Assembly: GCA_037178625.1 (NCBI GenBank)
Contig: CM074131.1
Span: 3,038,001 to 3,102,000, forward strand
DNA from: Skeletonema tropicum
Taxonomy: Eukaryota; Bacillariophyta; Thalassiosirophyceae; Thalassiosirales; Thalassiosiraceae
Length of the DNA stretch: 64,000 bases
Reading direction: 5' to 3'
This document shows positions 30,988 to 39,853 of the stretch, one piece after another. The notes beneath the pieces were generated by a model, which did no database searches, had not been told where the DNA came from, and was given only the letters and a program-made list of their open reading frames with translations. Numbering within the stretch: the stretch's first letter is position 1; each line of letters starts with the position of its first letter. Made by a program: the position numbers and the translations under genes.

Positions 30988-33909
30988 CTATACAGACATG
31001 TCTTCCATAATGTCATCACAAACGTCGACATCGCTTTCCTCTTTCGCCAACACAATAAGAACTTGCTCCTCTTTGTAAGGTTTCTTCATGATCCACTGAC
31101 CCAGAGCTACCGCAGATTTCATGCTAGTATCAACATCGTCGAGCATCACAATTTTGTCTCCGACATTTACCATATGCTTTAGTGGACTGGTCGCTTTGAC
31201 CTCTGCAATGATTGTGCCACCACTCGGTGAATTATCTACAATAATACCGAGAGGACCAGGCCCCACCCTGACTTCATACAGCCTAGAGTTGGAACCGAGA
31301 CTACTCCTCTTCACGCTAACCTGCTCCTCGTGCTCATTGAAAGTATTATCACTGAAGCAGGAAAACTTCAACATTGACCTCATGAGTGACTTCGGCTGGT
31401 CGCTTTGAGTCTTAGTAGCTGGTTCTGCAACAATCTCATCATTGACTGGAAGTTTCTCCTCAAACGATTCCAAAATTCTGCTACTAGGGCTTCTATTGTC
31501 TTCGCAAAGATTCTCATCTGTTGCAAAGGCACCAGCATCCTTCCAATCTTCGTCTTCAGGGACATCTTCGTCGCTGTCTGTTAGCTCGTAGTGAGGCATA
31601 CCCAGTCCTTCACTTCTTTGGAGAGGGAATGCATGATCAAGAGACCACTTGTCTGAACCGTCTATCTCAGCCTCGCTGTCCCTATCTGCATCTGCAATCA
31701 TCTCGTCACCAAGACTTGATACCACGTCATCGTCATCATAATTGGCATAATCCAGGGGCGGTGCGTCTACGACTATGGACGGGGTTTCGTCCTTTTGAAC
31801 AATGTAATCACTTTCAGCTCCTCTCCTGCGACGCACAACAAAGAATAGTAATGCAATTGAGCCAAGAACAACAACGCTTGCTGTCGAGGCAATTGCAGCT
31901 GTATTGTTGTCTTCTTCATCATTCGGCCTCAGGGTATTGATGGATTCTTCTGACTGTTCTATTGGATTCAACTTTTCGAAGGCATCCGTAGCAAACAGCT
32001 CACCAAAGAACCTAGCACTGTCTTGCGTTACTGCATTCTCCACCACTTCCTGAAAGTCGATTTCTGCGGGAGAATTGACCGGAGATGATACAATGGCATC
32101 AATCAAAACTCTGATAATCAATGACATCTCTTCCAGGGAGCGACGACGAACTGTTTCGGGTTCTGCATTAGATAATTCCTCACCGTCGAGTTCTTCATCA
32201 CTTGCCACAACCTGTTGAGAAACCACTGTGACGTTGAAGTACTTGAACTCGGTGCCCTCGGAACTTTTACTTAGCTCTTCTTGGAGAAAGTCTTCCAACG
32301 TCTCCTCAAACGTAGCAATGGATTCATTTTTCAAGACTTCATCGTAAGGCAACATGAAATCCAAAAGAGCTGACTTCTTCAAAGCATTTGTAGGTACAAT
32401 AGACGCACTTGGAATGTTCGTCGGATGCTGGGATGGCGAGGAAGAAGGTGTCATCGATGGCGTGCTTGATGGTGCAGCACTAGGTACGATTGCTGTGGGG
32501 AAAGCCGATGGCTTCAACGTTGGTAACAATGAAATACTTGGGGAATCAGTTGGCTCAATGGATGGAGCAACGGAAGGTTTGTCGGAAGGAGATGAGCTTG
32601 GTTCACTTGTTGGTTGTGCCGATGGAAATACAGAAGGTTGCGATGTTGGGTACATGGTTGGAAGTGCACTAGGAGCCTCTGTAGGCTGACTAGACGGCGT
32701 TGCGGAAGGTTGCCATGACGGAGACGCAGACGGAGAATTGCTTGGGCTGCTGGTTGGCTGGTCAGATGGCGATGAAGAATGTCTATCTGTTGGATTCGAT
32801 GATGGATGTGCACTTGGAGCGCTCGATGGTGGCATTGATGGCATCAGAGAAGGCATAGCCGTCGGCTTTGCTGAAGGAGATGAACTCGGAGTTCCCGAAG
32901 GGAAGGTACTGGGAGCACTCGATGGTGACGGGGATGGCATCATAGAGGGCATCACTGTCGGACCCACAGAGGGAGATGAACTAGGACTGCCTGTCGGGGA
33001 GCTGCTGGGTTTACTCGATGGAAATAAGGACGGCACCATAGAAGGTGCTTCCGTCGGGTGTGTTGAAGGAAATGAACTTGGACTGCTAGTCGGAGAGGTA
33101 CTGGGGGTAATCGATGGATTGTAGGATGGCACCATGGTGGGAATCGTCGTCGGATTCGCGGAAGGAGATGAGCTCGGGTTGCTCGTTGGCTCTCTTGATG
33201 GAGAAGCAGACGGTCGGTTTGATGGATAATCAGATGGGGATGCGGAAGGATAAACGCTTGGATTACTCGTCGGCTGATTCGACGGCGATGTAGACGGACG
33301 GCTTGTTGGATTCGATGATGGAGATAGCGAATCTGATGGCCTATGACTTGGAGTCGAGGTAGGTGACGCACTGATCGTGGGAGCCACCGAAGGTAATGCA
33401 GAAGGTTGATCAGATGGATTTGCACTTGGCGAAACCGAGGGCAAAGATGATGGCATCAATGAGAGCGTTGTAGTCGGCTCCGCTGAAGGAGTGGCACTCA
33501 AATCATTTGTTGGTTGACTAGACGGTTGTGGCGAAGGTTGTGTTGACGGGACAGAGGTCAAAATTGAGACGCTGGGTGCAGGAGAATTCGTCGGTGCTAG
33601 TAGCTTGCGTTGATGGACGATAGGGCTAGCATGAGCAAAATAAACCGCTGCTTTGCGTGACTCCCACACAACATCATATCCAACGATATTGGTCTGTATC
33701 ATTCCGGTCCCTGGTCTCAGTGACATGGGCGACGTAAAAAATGATCGAGGAGTTGTGCACATGATCAAATTCCATAGATGAGGCATGACCAAAACGGCGA
33801 GCGCAACAACGCAACACATCTTCGGAGTAAATCGTGAGCGTTGCCGGACCCCAGTTGCCCCTCGTCTTGTCCTGCGCAGTGTCAATTCAGATTCAGGTGC
33901 TGTCGTCAT
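30988..33909 (-). CDS. single-pass membrane protein with long PS-repeat ectodomain and cytosolic PDZ domain
   Basis: This is an intact 973-aa frame. A hydrophobic segment (MCCVVALAVLVMPHLWNLIM, about residues 31-50) acts as signal or anchor. Residues about 100-520 are PSxxPS/PTxxPS repeats, a PT-type stalk common in diatom cell-surface and wall proteins. After a folded region comes a second membrane helix (IASTASVVVLGSIALLFFVV) followed by RRRR. The C-terminal region is acidic and ends in a PDZ-like domain (YEVRVGPGPLGIIVDNSPSG and HMVNVGDKIVMLDDVDTS). The domain order suggests an extracellular stalk linked to an intracellular scaffold. Expansion and contraction of the repeat is likely. It is convergent with the fibrillin gene, only 49 bp between stops. 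Confidence 0.85.
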   Translation of the reverse strand: MTTAPESELTLRRTRRGATGVRQRSRFTPKMCCVVALAVLVMPHLWNLIMCTTPRSFFTSPMSLRPGTGMIQTNIVGYDVVWESRKAAVYFAHASPIVHQRKLLAPTNSPAPSVSILTSVPSTQPSPQPSSQPTNDLSATPSAEPTTTLSLMPSSLPSVSPSANPSDQPSALPSVAPTISASPTSTPSHRPSDSLSPSSNPTSRPSTSPSNQPTSNPSVYPSASPSDYPSNRPSASPSREPTSNPSSSPSANPTTIPTMVPSYNPSITPSTSPTSSPSSFPSTHPTEAPSMVPSLFPSSKPSSSPTGSPSSSPSVGPTVMPSMMPSPSPSSAPSTFPSGTPSSSPSAKPTAMPSLMPSMPPSSAPSAHPSSNPTDRHSSSPSDQPTSSPSNSPSASPSWQPSATPSSQPTEAPSALPTMYPTSQPSVFPSAQPTSEPSSSPSDKPSVAPSIEPTDSPSISLLPTLKPSAFPTAIVPSAAPSSTPSMTPSSSPSQHPTNIPSASIVPTNALKKSALLDFMLPYDEVLKNESIATFEETLEDFLQEELSKSSEGTEFKYFNVTVVSQQVVASDEELDGEELSNAEPETVRRRSLEEMSLIIRVLIDAIVSSPVNSPAEIDFQEVVENAVTQDSARFFGELFATDAFEKLNPIEQSEESINTLRPNDEEDNNTAAIASTASVVVLGSIALLFFVVRRRRGAESDYIVQKDETPSIVVDAPPLDYANYDDDDVVSSLGDEMIADADRDSEAEIDGSDKWSLDHAFPLQRSEGLGMPHYELTDSDEDVPEDEDWKDAGAFATDENLCEDNRSPSSRILESFEEKLPVNDEIVAEPATKTQSDQPKSLMRSMLKFSCFSDNTFNEHEEQVSVKRSSLGSNSRLYEVRVGPGPLGIIVDNSPSGGTIIAEVKATSPLKHMVNVGDKIVMLDDVDTSMKSAVALGQWIMKKPYKEEQVLIVLAKEESDVDVCDDIMEDMSV

Positions 33910-34275
33910 ATTTGGAACGGTGAGTTGCTATCGACAGTTGCTATGGGAAGCAGTATGATATGAATATTGTTGTTGAACACCCAGGTGAATTTCGGTGCAG
34001 TTGTTTCTTGCTTTCAGTGAGGTGAGAGATGATTCGTGCTTCAGTCCCTCATGAGGTACCGTACGTACTACTTGCACCGCTTGTCACCAAATTTTTTTAC
34101 CAGATGATCTAAGAGTGGTACGATTACGGTAAATAAAAGTACCAACTTCTCTCTCCTCTCTCTAAGAGGGGAGAGCACGAAACACATGAAGCACACAAGC
34201 AGTTGATATTTATCAATATTCCTATACAATCAAACTATGAATTTTGCCTTCATTGGGCGAAAGGACGAGATCTAT
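33910..34275. other. intergenic region
   Basis: This 366-bp region holds the promoter of the PS-repeat gene and the 3' flank of the next minus-strand gene's neighbourhood. An AT-rich and CT-repeat patch lies at 34141-34180. No gene is seen. Confidence 0.35.
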
Positions 34276-35502
34276 CTATGGAACTTCAGTCGCATTGCAA
34301 GTCCGCCAGTCTGGAGCGACAAATGGTTTGTAATTATGCGTTCCATTACCTCCTCCTGCGTCATAGCAACTCATGTATTCACAATTTGCATTTGTGCTTC
34401 TGTAGAATGCCATGTTACATCCCAAAATGGGATCTCTCCCGTACACTGCAATCCCATTAATGTAGTTCCCCAAGCAGTATGCCTGAAACGCACGACTCCA
34501 CCACTCTGGAGCATTAGATTGCATTCCTAAAAACCACATTCCAAACCAATGATGCAAGTGGAAATTGTTGTTGGATACAAATGGTAAAATAAAGACAAAA
34601 GCAAGTATGACTGATTCGATACATCGTGATATCAACACCTTCCTCTGATAATGCGATCGTAGCTGCGCTCCTACAAGCAAGACTGCCATAATCAATAACA
34701 TTGCAACATATACAAATAGAATCACGGGCCAATTGCACATCATTTCGTACATTGACAACGAATGCCTCAAGAAGGCAAAATCATTCGCAATGCTTGGATA
34801 AATGCATCCAAGAGCAATGAACATTCCCCAAGGAAATATTTGTATTGTATTCACTTCAGAGTTATACATTCTTCCAACGACAAAGAAGAAGAGGATATCT
34901 AACATCACGGTTGTAAAATCATAAAGAAAGAAGTCGGCAATGGAATAGTTTTCGTCAATCTCCCATTTCATCCATCTTGCAAATGGATGAGTGATTAGAA
35001 TGCCACCGATGATAACCACCCATAATTTGACTAATTTGATCAGTGTAGTACCACCATCGTCCACATTAGAATCTTGATCTATTCGGCAGAGTCTTCTGTA
35101 ATATTTGAGAATACTTTCATCATTCACTAGATTGGTTGTACACACGAGACGTATCAGTGGTGGTATGCATTGATAATATCGGGATTGCGATGCATCCATC
35201 GGCGACGCATCATCATTAAAGCGTTCATCTTTCAAGTATTTAATTTCCTTCCTAGAAGCTCTCTCTGAAACATATGTTGCACGCTTGTCTTCGAGACTTA
35301 ACCCATCAAATGAAGAGGTTGATGCTTTCGTGTCGATGCACTCGCCATCATCTATGCAGAATGATGCTTCAAATTCAAAGTCATGCTCGGTATCGTAGTC
35401 GTGTGCACTATTTTCGTCGATGGGAGAAGATGATGATGCCAAATTGGAGCTGGCTGCTGCTGGAATCTTGGTGTATCGTTTTGGAGTTAATGCGGATGAC
35501 AT
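34276..35502 (-). CDS. multi-pass membrane protein of unknown function
   Basis: This is an intact frame of 408 aa from the ATG at 35502; an in-frame TTG at 35523 is less likely. The N-terminal 150 residues are soluble and acidic/Ser-rich. About seven hydrophobic helices follow, including KLWVVIIGGILITHPFA, FTTVMLDILFFFVVG, WPVILFVYVAMLLIMAVLL and ESVILAFVFILPFV. A conserved-looking segment FHLHHWFGMWFLGMQSNAPE and a Cys-rich loop (ILGCNMAFYRSTNANCEYMSC) lie near the end. I do not recognise the family; similar His-rich HHW segments occur in uncharacterised algal proteins. No signal peptide is present. Confidence 0.75.
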   Translation of the reverse strand: MSSALTPKRYTKIPAAASSNLASSSSPIDENSAHDYDTEHDFEFEASFCIDDGECIDTKASTSSFDGLSLEDKRATYVSERASRKEIKYLKDERFNDDASPMDASQSRYYQCIPPLIRLVCTTNLVNDESILKYYRRLCRIDQDSNVDDGGTTLIKLVKLWVVIIGGILITHPFARWMKWEIDENYSIADFFLYDFTTVMLDILFFFVVGRMYNSEVNTIQIFPWGMFIALGCIYPSIANDFAFLRHSLSMYEMMCNWPVILFVYVAMLLIMAVLLVGAQLRSHYQRKVLISRCIESVILAFVFILPFVSNNNFHLHHWFGMWFLGMQSNAPEWWSRAFQAYCLGNYINGIAVYGRDPILGCNMAFYRSTNANCEYMSCYDAGGGNGTHNYKPFVAPDWRTCNATEVP

Positions 35503-36551
35503 GGTGGGGAATGGTACCGGCAAGCAATGCTAGAGATGGCTGCCAGACTATACTGCCTGCGTGGTCCGTGGTCCGTGGTCATTTTTCGTCTTCTGTCTCC
35601 AGTTTTCTTGGCGGAGGAAATCCTCAATCTCATATGGAAGATATCAAAAATTAAAAATTGATACTTATTGTACCCCCAACCCCCAATAATTATTGATTAG
35701 AAAGCCAAAATACTTTGATTTGTACCCTGTACAAGGTATTAGCCCACCAAAGTTCTCACCCTAGGGGCCTAGGGGGACGAGAGGGGCGCGGGAATGAAAG
35801 ATGCAGAAGCGAGAAACTTGCTTTGAAGTTGTCTGAAGGAGAAGTTAGTCCAGAACCGTCCCACTGTTATTTTCGTGAACTTCTTCTATGCGGCTAATAG
35901 ACATCGTTCAGCTGTATACTTTGGCTATTATAATATGAGGAAACGTCTTCAAGGGCAGCAGCAGATGGAGAAATATTGCAGGGTTTATAAATGGAAGCAG
36001 ATGGAGGGATATTGCAGGGTATATATAATATGGGGCAGAATCCCAAGTGAATCTGGTCTACTTAGCCTAATTAGTAGGAGCACCCCAAATCTGGACGAAG
36101 TACCTGGATTTTCGTGAAACATTTGCAAGTTGGAGCACATTTGAGACGGCCTGCTCAGCTATCGCAGGGGTAAGGCCCAAATCAGCACTAGATCATAGTA
36201 GAGGTATGTTAGTAGATAAAATTGATGAGCTGGATGAAGGCTGGGGTATACTAGTAAGCCTTCTGATTCACTCTCAGTGTTCGAAAAAGATATCTTATCT
36301 TGGCTGCAAAAGTTGGTCAGGAAGATAGAGTGGGCATAGCCCAACACAATTAAGATGCCTGTCTCACTGATATGCCAATTCGTAGACCTTGAGAAGAGCT
36401 TTCAGAATCACCGCCCCAATCCGTCTGAAGTCAATACCATACCCCGCAGAGATATGGGAGTATAGCAGAGCGTGGTCGCCACCTCGCGTTGGGAGAGACG
36501 AAGAGAAAAGACAATCTTATTGGGACTCATTATATACTATCTTCGTGCGAC
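35503..36551. other. 1-kb intergenic region at the border of the transposon block
   Basis: No gene is recognised. A short direct repeat (ATATTGCAGGGT preceded by GCAGATGGAG) occurs at 35962 and 35997. The region precedes the inverted-repeat element that starts at 36552. Confidence 0.4.
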
Positions 36552-36749
36552 AGCTGGCGTTTTAAACGCCAGTAGACTCACCGTCGCACTTTTTAAACAT
36601 TTGATGAACGCTATTAAAACTCGCTTAAAGCTAGTAAACAAGCTTGACTTTAGACTTCTGGAAATCATCTATCGGAACCCCTACGGAGAAAAGTAGCGGT
36701 AGGAATCTATTCTCCATCCAAAACGGTAGGGACACCAACCCTATCAACC

Positions 36750-37391
36750 ATGAGGGGAGGGCGTAATTCGGGCAGTAGAGGCTCTCGAAGTAAGAGGTCT
36801 CGCAATGATCAGGAATTGACTGATTGTGAGGCACGTCTTCGTGCTAGGTCGGCTGCAGCGGAGGAGAGAAGTAGTGTACCCCCTCCAAATGAATCTGAAC
36901 ACGTTGCTGTTCCCCATGATGGCTTGGAGTGCGCCTGCTGTAACATGGCAATCGCAAATACCGATGATCATGTCTTCATTACGCCATGCGAGCATCATTA
37001 TGATGTTGTCGTCCAATGAAGATGGAGAGGCATCTGCCCGGAGGAGTCAACCTTCCAGCGATGACTCTGTCTTCCATCATGGGATGAGAGGCTGGAAGAA
37101 TACCTTATCACGTACTACATCGACAATTATAATGCTGTTGAAAGATCTGAGAATGGACTTGCGAAGGTAAAGACTGCGGTGAAAGATCTAAAGGCAACAG
37201 TGGAATTGGATACGAAACTTGCAACTACAACAAGCGCACAAGATCTAAAGCCAAGAGAGTGCAAAAAAGTTTTGCTTCTGGTAGAGATAGATCGCATGAC
37301 CAAGCGAGATAAATTGAGGACAAAGAAGAAAGTGAAGATTCCAGTGCACAAGATGGACTTGAACACAAAGAGAGATACTATTTATTATTGA
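36750..37391 (+). pseudogene. RING-like, coiled-coil protein with two in-frame TGA codons
   Basis: The frame is open from the ATG at 36750 to the stop at 37389 except for TGA at 37017 and 37062 (213 codons before the stop). The N-terminus is Arg/Ser-rich. A RING-like zinc pattern follows: LECACCNMAIA, FITPCEHHY, then past the first TGA RWRGICPEESTFQR, the second TGA, and LCLPSWDERLEEYL. The rest is helical and Lys-rich (NGLAKVKTAVKDLKATVE). The TGAs sit near places where a RING finger would have Cys or aromatic residues. The simplest reading is decay; recoding as selenocysteine is a less likely alternative. It belongs to the inverted-repeat element. Confidence 0.55.
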
Positions 37392-37403
37392 GTTCCTCAT
37401 TAA

Positions 37404-37580
37404 ATGGCGTCAAAAGAGTTCAAAGCTTATACAAAGCTAGAACAAGAGCTGAAGGGTGGAATTTTGACGAGGCAGAGTGAATCTAATCGTGCGACACATG
37501 CATCCAGAAAGGAGCTTATCGAGTCGGAGTTCTTCTCTCTAGGCAAGCATCTACGTGAAAAGGGAGACACATACTCATGA
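37404..37580 (+). CDS. 58-codon ORF inside the inverted-repeat element
   Basis: The ORF from the ATG at 37404 to the TGA at 37578 encodes a charged, helical peptide (MASKEFKAYTKLEQELKGGI onward). It is in the same frame as the preceding RING-like gene and may be its 3' remnant beyond two stops, or an independent small protein. No homology is recognised. Confidence 0.35.
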   Translation: MASKEFKAYTKLEQELKGGILTRQSESNRATHASRKELIESEFFSLGKHLREKGDTYS

Positions 37581-37600
37581 TAGCAATCTATAATAGTTAA

Positions 37601-39021
37601 TTAGTTCCTAGGACGTAAAGGCCGAGTCCGAGTTGTAGCAGCTAAACCAAGCTTGGTAAGAATTTGTTCCGTTGTTTGTGCTTTCGGTACTCTCACCCTA
37701 GACTTCTTCTCCGCCGCATAGTACTCGTCAGTCTCTTTAACGCTGCTTTTGTACTGGGTCGAACTGGCTCCTGATGCTGCTCAAAGAGACTACGAAGACT
37801 TTCAACGGCACCTGCAAGGAACATTATACGGTGTAAATCATCCCATTCACTCTTTAATCCAATAATCCCAACTTTGATGTCGGGCGATGGCGCATCATTA
37901 GCATTAGCATTCATAGTATTATTCTTGGTTTGTCCACAAAGTCTACCTATTTGGTGGTGCGCAACAGTGTTTAGACTGATAACAACTTGTGAATTCTTTG
38001 CATCCGCACCAGCCTCAGCAACAGCTGCAGGAGTAAGAGTGTTGCACTCAGAAAACTTATAAGAATCTTGGACGCCGATTCTTCTAACTTACAGGCTGTC
38101 TCGTCCATCAATTGGCGAACATTAGCAGGCTTAGTATCCACTTTGCGCCGTTTGTTCTTGTTAGATGATAGAGCCTTGGCAGACGCCGAAGCATCAGCGG
38201 TAGCTTCGGGCTGAACAAGAGACCCAGTGATGTTCTAATAGACAGCAGAGCAGCGTTAGGGTGGCATGGTGACGGAGAATAGCATGGGCAATGACCGAAC
38301 AACAACTATGGTACTTACATCTTCTTTCAAACGACTCTTTCTCTCCTTGGCCGCATTCTCCCTCCTAACGGCATTACGACGGTCGTCACGAGCCTTCTTC
38401 AATTTAGCAGACTCATCTTTCTGTGCCTGCGTCTTTTCCGTGGGCGCTCGCTTCTTCTTCTTCATTGGAGGAGGGACAACTTCCGTCGATATCTGTTGCT
38501 GCGCCTTCTCCGTACTAGTTCGCTTTCTCTTTCCTCTGCCTCCTCCCATGTCAATCTCTGCAAGAGCCCTCGCTGCAGCTTGTTCCTCGCGCTGCTAAGA
38601 TTCCAAAATACGGTTAATTGTGGACAATTGCTGCCGGTCTGTGAGCAGGCGCCATTCTCGGACTGCTCTCGCCTTCCCTGTAAAAGTTCTTCTCAAAGAA
38701 AGCACCTCGGGAGGGATATCATGCGTCCCCTTTCCTTTATGGCAAGGGAATACCTCATTGATCGAGCCATTAGAACTAAAGTCACAACGTGCAGTCTTAT
38801 CAGCCAGGCTTTCGTTGCTCGTGATGCGGCTGACTCATTCGCAGCTTGTTGCTTCGCCGATGGCTTCAACACTCGACCAGTTCGGGACGTCTTCTTTGGA
38901 GCCTCAGTGCTCGTGAGTTGACCACCCCCAACTCTGCAATAGGGGTGGTTTCCCTACCGTTTTGGATGGAGAGTTCGTTACAATCCTTAGATTGATCGGT
39001 CGGTTGAGTTTTGGTTGACAT
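37601..39021 (-). pseudogene. decayed basic-protein gene of the inverted-repeat element
   Basis: Reading from the ATG at 39021 (MSTKTQPTDQSKDCNELSIQ, inside the right inverted repeat), coding sequence continues in shifting frames: TEAPKKTSRTGRVLKPSAKQ, FSSNGSINEVFPCHKGKGTH with DIPPEVLSLRRTFTGKARAV, an in-frame TAG after RILES, then REEQAAARALAEIDMGGGRG, a Lys/Arg-rich segment, a probable intron near 38240-38300, and a C-terminus ending LAATTRTRPLRPRN. At least three frame changes and one stop show decay. The basic region could bind DNA. The protein is not recognised; it may be the lost mobility protein of the element. Confidence 0.5.
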
Positions 39022-39238
39022 CGGAGGTCGGAATGATTGAGATGTTTACTAGCGTTATGCGAATTTGTCTAGCGTTCATCAAATCTTTAAAAAGTGCGAC
39101 GGTGAGTCTACTGGCGTTTAAAACGCCAGCTCCCCCCCCGAATCTGACACCTGCGGGAGAGTTCTCATCGTCATCGCGAAAGATACGAAAGTTTTATCGG
39201 ACATGGCCCGGCAGGCCTGTCTCTTCCCGGCTTTATTG

Positions 39239-39270
39239 GTGATGGTGATGGTTATGGTGATGGTGATGGT
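39239..39270. repeat. GGTGAT-type microsatellite
   Basis: An interrupted run of GTGATG and GGTGAT units lies just beyond the right end of the inverted-repeat element. Confidence 0.7.
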
Positions 39271-39853
39271 ACTTATGTACTTAGACTAGGTACCCATAGG
39301 AGTTCTTGATTTATGATAGTTTTTTTTTGGAGGGTCCTTGCTAAGAGCCCCTGTAGTAAATCTGATTGGCGACGACGCGATTTATCATCACGCCGCCGTT
39401 ATGACCATGAACCAACCGCTTCGGGGCCCTCCCCCACCATGGATACGTCTTCCACCCGATCGAGGGAGAAATCCTTCCACTACCAGACGCATAAGTCGCC
39501 TCCCACTACGCCTTGGCCGCTGTCATGCACCGACGGCCGTCATTTTTTCCAGTTTTTCATCCTTTTTTGGCCAAATCCTCACCGATAAAGCCGCTTCTTC
39601 AGTCCGCCCCCATTGCGGCAACTGGCTCCATTCCCCTAACAATGTTGCCAAATTAATTACCACCTTTAACACCCCTTTATTTACCACCCTAAAGTACACC
39701 GCCGCCTACATGCCACAACCGAACCCCCACCTGCATTCCTACGAATTCCTACGTACCTTTGCCAAAGACACCAAAAAAAATGCCAACGAAAATCAACCCA
39801 CCATGACACTCTTCATCGAGCCATCTACTTTACTGCTTACACCTGCCTTCAAC

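Larger units (their letters stand above)
36552..39131. mobile_element. 2.58-kb element with long terminal inverted repeats and palindromic tips
   Basis: AGCTGGCGTTTTAAACGCCA at 36552 recurs inverted at 39112-39131. Homology continues inward: GTAGACTCACCGTCGCAC and ATTTGATGAACGCTA on both sides, and TCCATCCAAAACGGTAGGGA at 36714 and, inverted, near 38950-38970. The repeats therefore reach about 180-200 bp with a diverged middle. The tip CTGGCGTTTTAAACGCCAG is close to a perfect palindrome itself. Inside are two main convergent coding regions, 36750-37391 on plus and 37601-39021 on minus, plus a 58-codon ORF. No DDE transposase, reverse transcriptase, helicase or recombinase is recognised. No clear target-site duplication is seen. 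Confidence 0.8.

Noticed and set aside
32354..33124. Gly/Asp-rich plus-strand ORFs opposite the PS-repeat gene
   Set aside because: They mirror the PSxxPS repeat on the other strand; the minus-strand frame is continuous for 973 codons with membrane helices.
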